Shown: one piece after another, positions 43,459 to 51,759 of the stretch
Numbering within the stretch: the first letter of the stretch is position 1
How the letters are laid out: each line of letters begins with the position of its first letter
Source of the DNA: Streptomyces sp. YS415
Lineage (GTDB): Bacteria; Actinomycetota; Actinomycetes; Streptomycetales; Streptomycetaceae
DNA length: 64,000 bases
Assembly: GCF_023544665.1 (NCBI RefSeq)
Contig: NZ_JAMJFL010000006.1
Coordinates: 186,001-250,000, forward strand
Direction: 5' to 3'
Made by a program: the position numbers and the translations under genes
The notes under the pieces: model-generated
The model's input: the letters and a program-made list of their open reading frames with translations, nothing else
Databases searched by the model: none
Told to the model about the DNA's origin: nothing

Positions 43459-44901
43459 CTACGTCGGGACGAAGACGAGGTGCAGTCCCGTCTCGATGTC
43501 CGCGGCGCTGATCGAGCCGTAGCCGAAGACGAGGCCCGGGCGTGTGGAGCGGTTCGCCGCGACCTCCGCCAGGGTGTGGACCGCCACGCCGGACGACCGG
43601 GCCCGCCTGGCCCGGTCCGCCAAGGCGCCGGGCTCGGCGAGGGGGCCTCGGGCGAAGGCGGTGACGTGCATGCCCGCGGTGGACGGCACCAGCTCGGTCA
43701 GGTCCGCGAAGTGGTCGGTCAGCGCGCGGGTGACGGCTTGGTGCCGGGTTGCGTACGTGTGCTGCATCCGGCGGATGTGCCGGGCGAGCTGCCCGTCGTC
43801 GACGAAGCGGGCGAGCGCTGCCTGGACGGGGACCGATGTGTGCCAGTCGGCGGTGTACTTGGCGGTGCGCAGTGCTGTGCGCAGCGGGGCCGGGGCCACC
43901 AGGAAGCCGACGCGCAGGGAGGGCATCATCACCTTGGAGAAGGAGCCCACATAGATGACGTGGCCGTCCCGGTCCAGGCTGTGCAGCGTCTCGACCGGCC
44001 GCCCGCCGAACCGGAATTCGCTGTCGTAGTCGTCCTCGATCACTGCCGCACCGTGCTGCCGCGCCCACCGCAGCAGCGCGGTTCTGCGCCGCAGGGACAT
44101 CGGCATGCCGAGCGGGAACTGGTGGGCGGGGGTGACGTACACGGCGCGCGTGTCCGGCGGGATGGCGTCGACCAGGAGGCCCTCGGCGTCCACCGGTACG
44201 CCTGTGACCTCGGCGCCCTGTGCCAGGAAGGGCAGCCGGGCCGGTGGGTAGCCGGGCTCTTCCACGGCCACCCGGTCGCCCGGTTCGAGCAGCACCCGTC
44301 CGATGAGGTCCAGGGCTTGCTGGGTGCCGTTGGTGATCAGTACGTCGTCCGGGCCGGTGCGCACGCCGCGGGAGAGGCCGATGTGCCGGGCGAGTGCGGC
44401 CCGCAGCCCGGCGTGGCCGGCCGGATCGCCGTACCCGACCGCCCCGGCCCCCGACAGGCGCAGTTCCCGGGCGATCAGGGGGCGCCAGGAGTCGTAAGGG
44501 AAGAGCCGGGCATCCGGCAGTCCGACCCGGAAGTCGTGGGCCGCGTTGGTCGGTCCCGTGAATTCCGGGTCGGCCCAGGGGGACAGGCCCGCCCACAGGG
44601 CGCGGGGGCGCAGTCCCGAGGCGCCGGTGTCGGTGGCGGTCGCGGCCCCCTGCGTGGGCAGTCCGGTCGTACGCACAAAGGTCCCGGAGCCGACTTTGCT
44701 GTCCGCGTATCCCTCGGCGACGAGCCGTTCGTAGGCGACGCCGACGGTATTGCGGGCCACCGCGAGGCGCCGGGCCAACTCCCTTGTCGGGGGCAGCGGA
44801 TCGCCGGGCCTGAGCAGTCCGTCATGGATCGCGGTGCGCACCTGGCGGTAGATCTGCCCGGACAGGTCGCGTTGTCCGGCCAGCGTGACGTGCACGTCCA
44901 T
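43459..44901 (-). CDS. MocR/PdxR-type regulator (GntR HTH + aminotransferase domain)
   Basis: This 480-residue fusion combines an N-terminal GntR winged helix (LSGQIYRQVRTAIHDGLLRPGDPLPPTRELARRLAVARNTV) with a fold-type I aminotransferase-like domain (about residues 110-475). The PLP Lys motif is YVGSFSKVMMPSLRVGF, and IEDDYDSEFRF is the Asp-containing strand. MocR proteins sense PLP or an aldimine and often activate vitamin B6 or amino-acid genes. It is divergent from the DinB-fold gene at 45018, which may be its target. Family is clear; ligand unknown. Confidence 0.9.
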   Translation of the reverse strand: MDVHVTLAGQRDLSGQIYRQVRTAIHDGLLRPGDPLPPTRELARRLAVARNTVGVAYERLVAEGYADSKVGSGTFVRTTGLPTQGAATATDTGASGLRPRALWAGLSPWADPEFTGPTNAAHDFRVGLPDARLFPYDSWRPLIARELRLSGAGAVGYGDPAGHAGLRAALARHIGLSRGVRTGPDDVLITNGTQQALDLIGRVLLEPGDRVAVEEPGYPPARLPFLAQGAEVTGVPVDAEGLLVDAIPPDTRAVYVTPAHQFPLGMPMSLRRRTALLRWARQHGAAVIEDDYDSEFRFGGRPVETLHSLDRDGHVIYVGSFSKVMMPSLRVGFLVAPAPLRTALRTAKYTADWHTSVPVQAALARFVDDGQLARHIRRMQHTYATRHQAVTRALTDHFADLTELVPSTAGMHVTAFARGPLAEPGALADRARRARSSGVAVHTLAEVAANRSTRPGLVFGYGSISAADIETGLHLVFVPT

Positions 44902-44949
44902 CGCGGCTCTTTCCGTTCCGGGCTCACCTGTGTGTGCTTCTCACCCGGC

Positions 44950-44998
44950 CAGTGGCCCAATCACTTGGCAGCATATTGGCTCTGGAGCTGAGCCACTG
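44950..44998. promoter_or_regulatory. Inverted repeat in MocR divergent promoter
   Basis: CAGTGGC (44950) and GCCACTG (44992) form a widely spaced 7-bp inverted repeat between the divergent MocR and DinB-fold genes. Several TTGG/TGGC elements lie between them. A candidate operator for the MocR protein, not more. Confidence 0.35.
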
Positions 44999-45017
44999 CG
45001 AAATTTACGCTCCTGTC

Positions 45018-45611
45018 ATGGACATACGACGACTGGACCGCCAGGCGCTGTTGCTGACCGGGGAGGTGATCTCCCAGGTGAAGGCCGATCACTTGCGGTG
45101 GGCGACGCCGTGCGCGGACTGGACCCTGTACGGCCTGGTTCGTCATCTGGTCAGTCAGAACGAGGGGTTCGCCGCCGCTGCCCGCGGCGCGGGCGAGACG
45201 TGGGCCGTGTGGCGCGACGGCGACCTCGGCGATGACCCGGCCGGCGCGTACGAGGCCTCGGTGGACCAGGTCACCGCAGCGTTCGCCGAAGACGACGTAC
45301 TGGAGCGGAGGTTCGCGCTGCCGGAGGTCGGCGAGGGCTTCACCGTTCCGGGCTGGACAGCGATCGGCTTCCACCTGCTCGACTACGTGGCCCATGCCTG
45401 GGATGTCGCGGTGACGATCGACGCGCCGTGGGCGCCCTCCGCCGAACTCACCACCGCCGCCCTGCGCATCGCCGCCCTGGTCCCGGACGAGGGCCGCGGG
45501 CCCGGTGCCGCGTTCCGCCCGCGGATCACCGTCCCCGACGACGCCCCGCAGGGCGACCGGTTGCTCGCCCTGCTCGGCCGCGACCCGTCGTGGACGCCGA
45601 CGCCATGCTGA
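45018..45611 (+). CDS. TIGR03086-type metal-binding protein (DinB/mycothiol-dependent isomerase fold)
   Basis: This protein of about 197 residues fits the TIGR03086/maleylpyruvate isomerase-like group of the DinB superfamily. It has the N-terminal helix with ATPCADWTLYGLVRHLVSQN (a His metal ligand) and FHLLDYVAHAWDVA with the H-x3-D-x3-H pattern of the other ligands. Such proteins bind a divalent metal and often use mycothiol; the substrate is unknown. I start at ATG 45018 since the preceding 28 residues of the open frame are unlike the family. Divergent from the MocR regulator; its stop overlaps the next gene by seven bases. Confidence 0.83.
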   Translation: MDIRRLDRQALLLTGEVISQVKADHLRWATPCADWTLYGLVRHLVSQNEGFAAAARGAGETWAVWRDGDLGDDPAGAYEASVDQVTAAFAEDDVLERRFALPEVGEGFTVPGWTAIGFHLLDYVAHAWDVAVTIDAPWAPSAELTTAALRIAALVPDEGRGPGAAFRPRITVPDDAPQGDRLLALLGRDPSWTPTPC

Positions 45612-46084
45612 CCAGCCGCTGGTGCCAGGGCCCAGCCGGAGACCGGCTCGGTAACCGCTCAGCGGCGCACGACGCCGACAGCGGCATGCCCGGTCGCCCG
45701 AGCGGCCCGCTGATCGTCAGCGTTACCGACTTCACCAGCGACGCATACTGGGACTTGCCCGGAATCGTGCGTCGCGGCTTGGCGCTGCGGCGGCACTGGC
45801 CGCATCTCGGCGGAGCCGTCGGCATGTGGCTGTGGGTCGCGCCCCTGACCCGCCGCTGCGGATCGATCTCGGTGTGGACGGAGCGGCGGGCCATGGCGGA
45901 GTTCGTACGCCTGCCGGACCATGTCGCGATCATGGACGAGTACCGGGAGCGAGGCACGACCCGGTCGGTGCTCTGGGAGTACGAGACCTTCGACGCGGCG
46001 CAGATACGGCGGGACGCGGAGGCATGGCTGAGGTCCGACGACCGCTGCCGTGCCGCGGGGGAGGCGCCCCGGCAGCTCGGCTGA
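45605..46084 (+). CDS. Uncharacterised protein, possibly dimeric alpha/beta-barrel fold
   Basis: This 159-residue protein is translationally coupled to the DinB-fold gene (overlap ATGCTGA). The core VSVTDFTSDAYWDLPGIVRRGLALRRHWPHLGGAVGMWLW followed by GSISVWTERRAMAEFVRLPDHVAIMDEYR resembles the antibiotic-monooxygenase/DUF3291 ferredoxin-like fold. I do not recognise a specific family. The first 30 residues are low in character, and ATG 45686 could be the true start. A role linked to its upstream neighbour is likely from the overlap. Confidence 0.65.
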   Translation: MLTSRWCQGPAGDRLGNRSAAHDADSGMPGRPSGPLIVSVTDFTSDAYWDLPGIVRRGLALRRHWPHLGGAVGMWLWVAPLTRRCGSISVWTERRAMAEFVRLPDHVAIMDEYRERGTTRSVLWEYETFDAAQIRRDAEAWLRSDDRCRAAGEAPRQLG

Positions 46085-46111
46085 CGTGGAGGTGGCCGGC
46101 GCGCAGGCGCC

Positions 46112-46951
46112 CTATGCCACTTCGGCCAGACGGTCGAGGCGCTCACGGTGCACCGGCGTCATCTCGATACGCTCCGCAGCGAGGTTCTCCTCCAAGTGAG
46201 CGATCCGGGCGGTGCCCGGGATCGGGAGGATCACGGGGGAGTGGCCGAGAAGCCAGGCGAGCGCGACCTGGGTGGGGGTGGCGTCGAGTTCGGCGGCCAC
46301 GGCGGCGACCTCCGCCTGCGCCCCCGAATCGCCCCACGCCACGGGGCGCCACGGCAGGAAGGCGATGCCTGCCCCTTCGCAGGCCGCGAGCACGGCCTCG
46401 TGCTCGCGGTCGAGCAGGTTGTACCGGTTCTGCACGCTCGCGATGTCGACGATTGCGCGTGCCTGGTCGAGTTGGTCGACGGTGACCTCGGAGAGCCCGA
46501 TCCGGCCGATCTTGCCCTCGGCCTGCAAGTCCCGCAGCGTGCCCACCTGGTCGGCGAGCGGCGTGTCGGGGTCGATGCGGTGCAGTTGCAGCAGTTCGAT
46601 CCGCTCCATACGCAGTCGGCGGAGCGCCTGCTCGACCTGCTCCCGCAGCACGGCCGGCCGCCCGTCGAGCTTCCAGTCGCCCGAGGGGCCCGACCGGGCA
46701 ACGCCCACCTTGGTGGTGATCAGCAGCCCGTCCGGGTAGGGGTGCAGTGCCTCGACCAGCAGTTCCTCATTGGCTCCTCCGCCGTACAGGTACGCGGTGT
46801 CGATCAGGGTGACACCCAGTTCGACGGCTCGCCGGGCGACGGCGAGAGAGTTCTCGCGGTCCGGGCCCGGGTCCGTCGGCAAGTGCATGGCCCCGAACCC
46901 CAGCCGCCGCACTTTCAGATCCCCGCCGATACAAAACGCTGCCGATGTCAC
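46112..46951 (-). CDS. Aldo/keto reductase
   Basis: This NADPH-dependent oxidoreductase (279 aa) of the aldo/keto reductase superfamily shows the catalytic tetrad: Asp in LIDTAYLYGGG with the Tyr, Lys in LLITTKVG and His in LLQLHRID. The C-terminal cofactor loop reads ILPIPGTARIAHLEENLAA. The start is GTG 46951, with GAGGGGGAAG eight bases upstream; the frame extends to 46981. Substrate unknown. It stands alone with convergent neighbours on its left. Confidence 0.92.
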   Translation of the reverse strand: MTSAAFCIGGDLKVRRLGFGAMHLPTDPGPDRENSLAVARRAVELGVTLIDTAYLYGGGANEELLVEALHPYPDGLLITTKVGVARSGPSGDWKLDGRPAVLREQVEQALRRLRMERIELLQLHRIDPDTPLADQVGTLRDLQAEGKIGRIGLSEVTVDQLDQARAIVDIASVQNRYNLLDREHEAVLAACEGAGIAFLPWRPVAWGDSGAQAEVAAVAAELDATPTQVALAWLLGHSPVILPIPGTARIAHLEENLAAERIEMTPVHRERLDRLAEVA

Positions 46952-47048
46952 GTGTTGACTTCCCCCTCGCTCAAGAGGCAACGCTAACAGCGCAGTTGAC
47001 CTTCCGGAACAGGCCCCCGTGCGGCCTGCTCATGCCTGGAAGGCGACC

Positions 47049-47810
47049 TCACACCTCGGTGATGAGCGGTTCATGGAAGACCGCGACGAGCCGGTCGCTG
47101 AAGGAGCCGGAAGTACCGCCCCCCGCCGCCTCGGCGCGGTACGTCCGGATCGCCGCGTCGGCGAGGGTGAGAGTCAGTACCGGGCAGTCCGCGACGTCGT
47201 TGGTGTGCTCAGGTGAGCACTTGTTGATGCTGAACAGGTCGTGGCCCGGGCACACGGCCGCGGCAGGCAGCTCCACCTCCAGGAGCAGCTCCTTGCCGGG
47301 ATCGACGCGGAAACTGCCGGACGCCGGGATGTCGAGGGGCTTGCCCGGGTAACCACCGTCCACGACCGTCGCGGTGAGCCCGCGGGCGGAGGCACGGCTG
47401 CCCTCACCGTGCGGTCCGTAGAGATCGACCGTCACCCGGCCCTTGGCCAGCGGCGCATCGAGCACCAGTGGCCGATCGCCCGTGCGGATGGCCGCATTGA
47501 CGGTGAAGCGGCGTTTGCCCGGCGACTTCGCGCCCGGATCGTAGGCGCCCCAGCTGGTGAGCACCAGCTGGGGATCCTTGCTCCGCTCACCCTTGCCCAG
47601 CGGCGCCGGGCGGGGCCAGTCGTTCACCCCGCAGTTGGAGAGTTGGGCCGTGCCGCCGCCGGGGAGCGGGCTGTCCCGCAACGGCTCGGCAGGAGCGGGC
47701 CGTTCCGCGGATGCGGGCCGGCCGGACATGGTGGCGGAGTACGTCAATACCAGCAGACCCACGACCAGCACGGCCAGGATCAACCAGGAACGCAGGGAAA
47801 GGCGGAACAC
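47049..47810 (-). CDS. Membrane-anchored hypothetical protein
   Basis: This 253-residue protein has one N-terminal membrane helix (SWLILAVLVVGLLVLTY) after a short basic segment, so most of it lies outside the membrane. The exported part has four Cys (SNCGVNDW, AVCPGHD, NKCSPEH, DVADCPV) that could form two disulfides, and beta-rich stretches. I recognise no family. It starts with GTG 47810. The next gene in the same direction upstream (48078-48812) also encodes an exported Cys-containing protein; 265 bp separate them. Confidence 0.75.
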   Translation of the reverse strand: MFRLSLRSWLILAVLVVGLLVLTYSATMSGRPASAERPAPAEPLRDSPLPGGGTAQLSNCGVNDWPRPAPLGKGERSKDPQLVLTSWGAYDPGAKSPGKRRFTVNAAIRTGDRPLVLDAPLAKGRVTVDLYGPHGEGSRASARGLTATVVDGGYPGKPLDIPASGSFRVDPGKELLLEVELPAAAVCPGHDLFSINKCSPEHTNDVADCPVLTLTLADAAIRTYRAEAAGGGTSGSFSDRLVAVFHEPLITEV

Positions 47811-48077
47811 TCAGCCACGCCCTCTCGCCCGGCCGGCCGCTGCGGCACCGCCCCCAAGTCGCCCCCGGCCACCGGCCGGCGGCAACGGACCACGGTCCGG
47901 ACGGGTCGTACACGTGCTCCGCTTGCTGGCGGAGAGGATCAATGCCACGGCGCTCATGATTCTTCCTGCGCGTCCGCCGGTAAGAGTGTCACTGCGCCGA
48001 TACCTCAAGCGGGCCCGACTGCCATGCGGGCGGGTCGCTTCGGGGAGGAAGACTTGCCCGTGCTCGGCCGAACCGGC

Positions 48078-48812
48078 CTACGCATAGGGCCGGATGGCTA
48101 CCGTGACATCCATGTCGAAGGCGTTCGACCCCGCCGCGGACGGCAGGTCCAGGACGCGGTCGATTGCGCGGTTCAGGCGGCCGCAGCCACTGGTGCCGGG
48201 GGCGGCGAACTCGGTGTCCTGGGCACTGAAGGCGACGATGAGGGGGTCCTTGGACAGCACCCGGGTGGGCGCGGTGTCCTTGAGTACGAGGTGGACTGCG
48301 TCCTCATTGCTGCCCACCGAGCAGCCCGACGACGGCAGGGCCGGCAGGACGCGTGCCGCGCCTATGGCGAACTTGATGTCGAATTCGCCGCGCCGGGTGT
48401 CGTCGGACAGGAAGTCCGAATAGCCGCCGTACTGCGGAGTCAGGGTGAGCGGGGTGCGTCCTACCCGGACGGGTGCCGCGGCCATCTCCCCGAAGACCTG
48501 GCGGAATTCACCGTCCACGCGGCCTTCCGCGAAGGCGATCTTCATAGGTTCGGTGAGCGGCTCGTCGACGGCGCCCATGCGTAGATGCCCCGTGGCGTGC
48601 ATGACTTCGCAACGCCAGGTCCCGGGGTCCGCATCCGCGGGCAGCTCGTCGACGGTCGGGCAGGCGGAGAAGTCGAACTCGGGCAGAGGCGCTGTTCCTT
48701 CAGCTCCCTGAGCAGGTGCGGCGCCCAGGGACAGTCCGGCAAGCAGTGCTCCCGCGGCAGCACATGTGAGGCGATGGGCGGTGCGCTTCAAGGTCACTCG
48801 GTTCGGCGTCAT
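48078..48812 (-). CDS. Secreted hypothetical protein
   Basis: This 244-residue protein carries a Sec signal peptide (KRTAHRLTCAAAGALLAGLSLGAAPAQGAEG) and a mature part with four Cys (FSACPTV, WRCEVM, SGCSVGS, SGCGRLN). No membrane anchor, no recognised domain. Predicted secreted and disulfide-bonded. It is divergent from an ArsR-type regulator; the shared 76-bp gap contains a perfect 12-bp inverted repeat, so that regulator probably controls this gene. Confidence 0.78.
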   Translation of the reverse strand: MTPNRVTLKRTAHRLTCAAAGALLAGLSLGAAPAQGAEGTAPLPEFDFSACPTVDELPADADPGTWRCEVMHATGHLRMGAVDEPLTEPMKIAFAEGRVDGEFRQVFGEMAAAPVRVGRTPLTLTPQYGGYSDFLSDDTRRGEFDIKFAIGAARVLPALPSSGCSVGSNEDAVHLVLKDTAPTRVLSKDPLIVAFSAQDTEFAAPGTSGCGRLNRAIDRVLDLPSAAGSNAFDMDVTVAIRPYA

Positions 48813-48832
48813 GCGTCACAGCATTGCAGAGG

Positions 48833-48862
48833 TTTCTCTGCAGAGGAAGGTCTGCAGAGAAA
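48833..48862. promoter_or_regulatory. Perfect palindromic operator for the ArsR-type regulator
   Basis: TTTCTCTGCAGA and TCTGCAGAGAAA are exact reverse complements separated by GGAAGG. Each arm also contains the small palindrome TCTGCAGA, and a partial third copy (TTGCAGAGG) starts at 48824. It occupies the gap between the divergent secreted protein and regulator genes, ending 26 bp before the regulator ATG. Confidence 0.75.
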
Positions 48863-48888
48863 TGGCTGCGGTCGGTTAGACTGCCGCC

Positions 48889-49461
48889 ATGACGAAGGAG
48901 CGGAGAGCCGAAGCCGCAGAGCGGCGCACCGTCGACAGCCCTGAGGTGCTCAAGGCCCTCTCGCATCCCCTGCGCCTGCGCATCCTGCGCCATCTCGGCT
49001 CGGCGGGCCCTGCCACCTCGACCACGCTGGCCGCCGCCCTCGGCGAGAACACCGGGACGCTCAGCTATCACCTGCGCATGTTGGAGCGCAGCGGCCTCAT
49101 CGAAGACATCCCCGAGCGCTCCACCGGGCGTGAGCGCTGGTGGCGCGGGGTACGGGGCCTCGACATCCGCAGACCGCCGCAGAGTGAGATGACGGAGGCG
49201 GAGCGGGCCATGTCGGCCGAGCTGGACCGGATGAGGATGGAGGAGGACGTCGAACTCGCCCGGCAGTTCACCGCTGGACAAGCGGAGTCCGAAGGCTGGA
49301 TGCGCGGTTCGCGCAGCCTCAGTCACCTCACGAAGGGGGAGCTGGCCGCCTTCCATGACGACTATCTGGCCCTGCTCGCGCGCTATTCCCGCGGACCCGA
49401 GGACGCCCCCGACGACGCCCGCCCCGTACTCCTGCGCTGGTTCGGCCTGCCCGCGGACTGA
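48889..49461 (+). CDS. ArsR-type winged-helix regulator
   Basis: This 190-residue regulator has an N-terminal winged helix of the ArsR/HTH_20 kind (SPEVLKALSHPLRLRILRHL, then TTLAAALGENTGTLSYHLRMLERSGLIE and RWWRGVRGLDI as wing) and a helical C-terminal part (about residues 100-185) likely for dimerisation or ligand sensing. No metal-binding Cys pair is visible, so it probably does not sense metals. It faces a divergent secreted-protein gene across a strong palindrome and is likely autoregulated. Confidence 0.9.
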   Translation: MTKERRAEAAERRTVDSPEVLKALSHPLRLRILRHLGSAGPATSTTLAAALGENTGTLSYHLRMLERSGLIEDIPERSTGRERWWRGVRGLDIRRPPQSEMTEAERAMSAELDRMRMEEDVELARQFTAGQAESEGWMRGSRSLSHLTKGELAAFHDDYLALLARYSRGPEDAPDDARPVLLRWFGLPAD

Positions 49462-49570
49462 CTGGCGGCGACCGGCGAACTGTCGGACCGACCGACGTGC
49501 CGTACGGACGGGTTGAGGGAACGGGTCGGGCGACCACGGTCTCCTGGTATGCCCAGAGCGACCGCCTTCG

Positions 49571-49936
49571 TCATGGGCGTTCCGCGTCCCCGTCTGCCGG
49601 ATCGGTGGTAGCCGCTTCTTCCGCCGGGGCGGTACTTCGGGTGGCGGCGTTGCGGGGTGCGGGGATGGAGGGCGGAGGGCTTGGGTAGACGCTCCGGCGG
49701 GCGCGGGTGCTGATCTTGCGGAGGTCGCGGCGGGTCTGGTTGAGGCTCCGGGAGAGGGTTTCGATGACCGAAGCGGCCTCGGTGAATGCGGCCGTGCCGG
49801 AGGCGGCGGGCGTCCAGGTCCCGTTCGGTGCGTGCTCGGCGGCAACGGAAGCGCAGACGGTCAGCAGGTCTGTGATCACTTGATGGAGCTGGCGGAGATC
49901 TGCTTCGGTGTCGGCGGGGGTTCTTGCCGACTGCAT
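49571..49936 (-). CDS. Small hypothetical protein (121 aa)
   Basis: The N-terminal half (TEADLRQLHQVITDLLTVCASVAAEH and AASVIETLSRSLNQTRRDLRKISTRARR) should form amphipathic helices, possibly a coiled coil; the C-terminus is Pro/Ala/Thr-rich and disordered. I recognise no family. The start is ATG 49936, with GGGAGACGAAG upstream; the frame is open further upstream but without gene-like sequence. It is divergent from the HTH regulator at 50543 across a 606-bp gap holding an operator array. Confidence 0.65.
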   Translation of the reverse strand: MQSARTPADTEADLRQLHQVITDLLTVCASVAAEHAPNGTWTPAASGTAAFTEAASVIETLSRSLNQTRRDLRKISTRARRSVYPSPPPSIPAPRNAATRSTAPAEEAATTDPADGDAERP

Positions 49937-50318
49937 GGTCACTTCGTCTCCCTTGGTGAGAATGTGCGCTCGGCATCGGAGCGGCAGTTGGTGGCCTCGC
50001 TTCAGGGCGCCCCCGGGAGGAAGTGACCCGCGCGGGGCCATGCGGCAACGGCGGCAGTGCGGCCCGGGCGCAGGGCATGTGCAGCGGGCGCACCGGTGAC
50101 GGATGCAGACCGGTACGGGCACCGCGTGACCCCACCAGCGGGAGCCGGTTCCAGCGCAGGCGGCAGCGAGTGCGGCGTTACCGCTGGTCTGTGCTGAGCA
50201 TGCATCGGCGAGTCTCCCGGACAGTTGCGTGACGAGGCAGGGGTCATCACGGGCAGCGATCGTGTCCCCCATCGGGCTGCCGTTGTTCGCCGATAGTGCT
50301 CCAGGCATAACCCGGCTG

Positions 50319-50353
50319 TCAACGATAGTTTTAAGCTGGCAAACGATCGTTTA
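50319..50353. promoter_or_regulatory. Operator pair 1 (AACGATcGTT type)
   Basis: Two palindromes, AACGATAGTT (50321-50330) and AAACGATCGTTT (50341-50352, perfect), lie with centres 21 bp apart, about two helical turns. The same motif and spacing recur at 50435-50467. Confidence 0.72.
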
Positions 50354-50434
50354 GTGCGGGTCCGGTTCGGGTGCTTTCGCCGCGCAGGGAGCGGGTGCCG
50401 GGTCTGCCCCCGTCCGGGTGGAACGCCGGGAAGA

Positions 50435-50467
50435 TAACGATCGCTTGTGGCGAATAAACGATCGTTG
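50435..50467. promoter_or_regulatory. Operator pair 2 (AACGATcGTT type)
   Basis: AACGATCGCT (50436-50445) and AACGATCGTT (50457-50466) are again 21 bp apart centre to centre. The second touches the -35-like TTGAAC of the promoter for the HTH gene at 50543, a position suited to repression. Confidence 0.75.
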
Positions 50468-50494
50468 AACACGCTGGGAAGCAGCGCGTACGCT
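50465..50494 (+). promoter_or_regulatory. Promoter-like sequence for the cassette 1 operon
   Basis: TTGAAC (50465-50470) and TACGCT (50489-50494) with an 18-bp spacer resemble a HrdB-type promoter, 49 bp before the TTG start at 50543. The -35 box overlaps the last palindrome of the operator array. Confidence 0.5.
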
Positions 50495-50542
50495 GCCGCG
50501 TAGCGTCAAGCGAGCCGCCACCGGCTTTCCAGGGAGTCATCG

Positions 50543-51154
50543 TTGGAGCAACACACCCCACTGCATAAGACGCTTCAGCGCCTGGACGACCTGATCGGCG
50601 AGCGGGGCTTGAATCGATCGGACATCCTCGATCCGCAGACGCTGGCCGCCCGGACGGCGTTGCCCCAGAGCACCGTCCGCAGCCTGCTCAAGGGGGCCGC
50701 GCCACCGGCGGACACCGTCAACGAGCGCGTCTGCGCACGCATCAAGGCGCTCAGCGACGCCTATCTCGCCCGCAGCGGCAAGCGCATGTCCGATCTCGCC
50801 ACCGCCGTCGCCGCCCGACTGGAGATCTCCGACGTATGGGCGCGCTCGGTCTGCGACGGCAAAAAGATCCCCAACGTCACGCATCTGCACCGCCTGGTGC
50901 AGTTCTTCGACGTCGAGGGTGGCGAGTCGTTCTTCACGGCGCCCGCTGACGAAGCACTCAACCGCGTACTGCTGCCCGCGCTGCAGCGACTGGAGCACCC
51001 GGAGCAGGACCCCGTGGCGGCCCTGCTGGACCGGTACGGAGTAAAGGGCGCGGACCTGCGGGCTCACGGCTCCGTCTCGCGCGTTCAGCTGGAGCGGATC
51101 CTCGAAGGAGTCCTGCGGTCGGTGGCGCCTGAGGAGGAGGATCCCCAGCGATGA
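50543..51154 (+). CDS. Cassette 1: double helix-turn-helix regulator
   Basis: This 203-residue protein has two HTH-like regions: LDPQTLAARTALPQSTVRSLLKG (about 29-51) and a second one with MSDLATAVAARLEISDVWARSVCDGKKIPNVTHLHRLVQFF (about 81-121), the latter resembling XRE-type regulators where the next sentence reads FDVEGGESFFTAPADEALNRVLLP. The closest relative in the window is the protein at 54654, with the same layout. TTG 50543 is the start, with AGGGAG upstream. Its stop overlaps the next gene, an HExxH protein, by four bases (ATGA), the typical pairing of an XRE repressor with an ImmA/IrrE anti-repressor protease. It probably binds the AACGATCGTT array upstream. Confidence 0.83.
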   Translation: MEQHTPLHKTLQRLDDLIGERGLNRSDILDPQTLAARTALPQSTVRSLLKGAAPPADTVNERVCARIKALSDAYLARSGKRMSDLATAVAARLEISDVWARSVCDGKKIPNVTHLHRLVQFFDVEGGESFFTAPADEALNRVLLPALQRLEHPEQDPVAALLDRYGVKGADLRAHGSVSRVQLERILEGVLRSVAPEEEDPQR

Positions 51155-51759
51155 GCACCAAAGCGATGAAGTTACTCCTGGCCGCGCTCGGTGAAGAGGC
51201 ATCGACCTCACTGCAGCGGCCGGCCGAACCCAGAGACGTCATGCAGGAGTTCTGCCGGGCCATGAGCGTGCGGAAGGGCCGCAGCATCACGCTCGAGTTC
51301 CGTGCCTTTCCCCCCGACATCGCGGTGTCGGGCATACGCCTTGACTTAGGGGACCGCTCCATCATCGTCGTGGAAGCCTGTACTGCCCCTGAGGCCCAAC
51401 TGGTGATCCTCGGCCACGAACTGTGGCACGAAGAGGAAGACGACCGCGGCCATCACATCCCCGGGCTGCAGGCGGCGACCCGTACGCTGAGCGCCGCCCA
51501 GGCACCCGACGCCGTCCGCGAAGCCGTGGAGCAGATTCTCCACGAGCACGAAGTGCCCCGCGAAGCCATACTCACGGTGGCCGCCCGATCAGACTCCGCC
51601 TCCGAACACGAAGTGGACGCCGAGACCTTCGGTCTACTCTTCGGCCGCGAGGTGCGCCCCTGGATGAAGGGACGCTACGCGGAAGGACCCGTCAACGCCG
51701 CGACCGTCGAGGGACGCATCAACCTGTCCCTGCTCAACCGCAGGGGCCGCATCCTGTGA
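51151..51759 (+). CDS. Cassette 1: HExxH ImmA/IrrE-like protein
   Basis: This 202-residue protein has a zinc-protease-like motif VILGHELWHEEE (HELWH) and, further on, DAETFGLLFGREVRPWM, whose acidic residues could supply the third ligand. This matches the pattern of ImmA/IrrE-type metalloproteases and of proteins annotated as toxin components beside XRE regulators. In such pairs the protease cleaves or inactivates its partner repressor in response to a signal. It overlaps the regulator gene by four bases. Leu66 is encoded by TTA (51346-51348), rare in Streptomyces and dependent on the bldA tRNA. Its stop overlaps a 44-codon ORF (GTGA). Proteolysis is inferred, not shown. Confidence 0.8.
   Translation: MSTKAMKLLLAALGEEASTSLQRPAEPRDVMQEFCRAMSVRKGRSITLEFRAFPPDIAVSGIRLDLGDRSIIVVEACTAPEAQLVILGHELWHEEEDDRGHHIPGLQAATRTLSAAQAPDAVREAVEQILHEHEVPREAILTVAARSDSASEHEVDAETFGLLFGREVRPWMKGRYAEGPVNAATVEGRINLSLLNRRGRIL

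Larger units (their letters stand above)
49937..50542. other. Long divergent intergenic region
   Basis: These 606 bases contain no convincing gene. The part from 50319 to 50494 is clearly richer in A+T and holds four near-identical palindromes and a promoter-like sequence. The rest (49937-50310) is G+C-rich with nothing I can assign. Confidence 0.7.

Noticed and set aside
47811..48008. 65-codon minus-strand ORF just upstream of the anchored protein gene
   Set aside because: The product is low-complexity (Gly/Ala/Arg) with no ribosome site, and it only abuts the next gene by chance.
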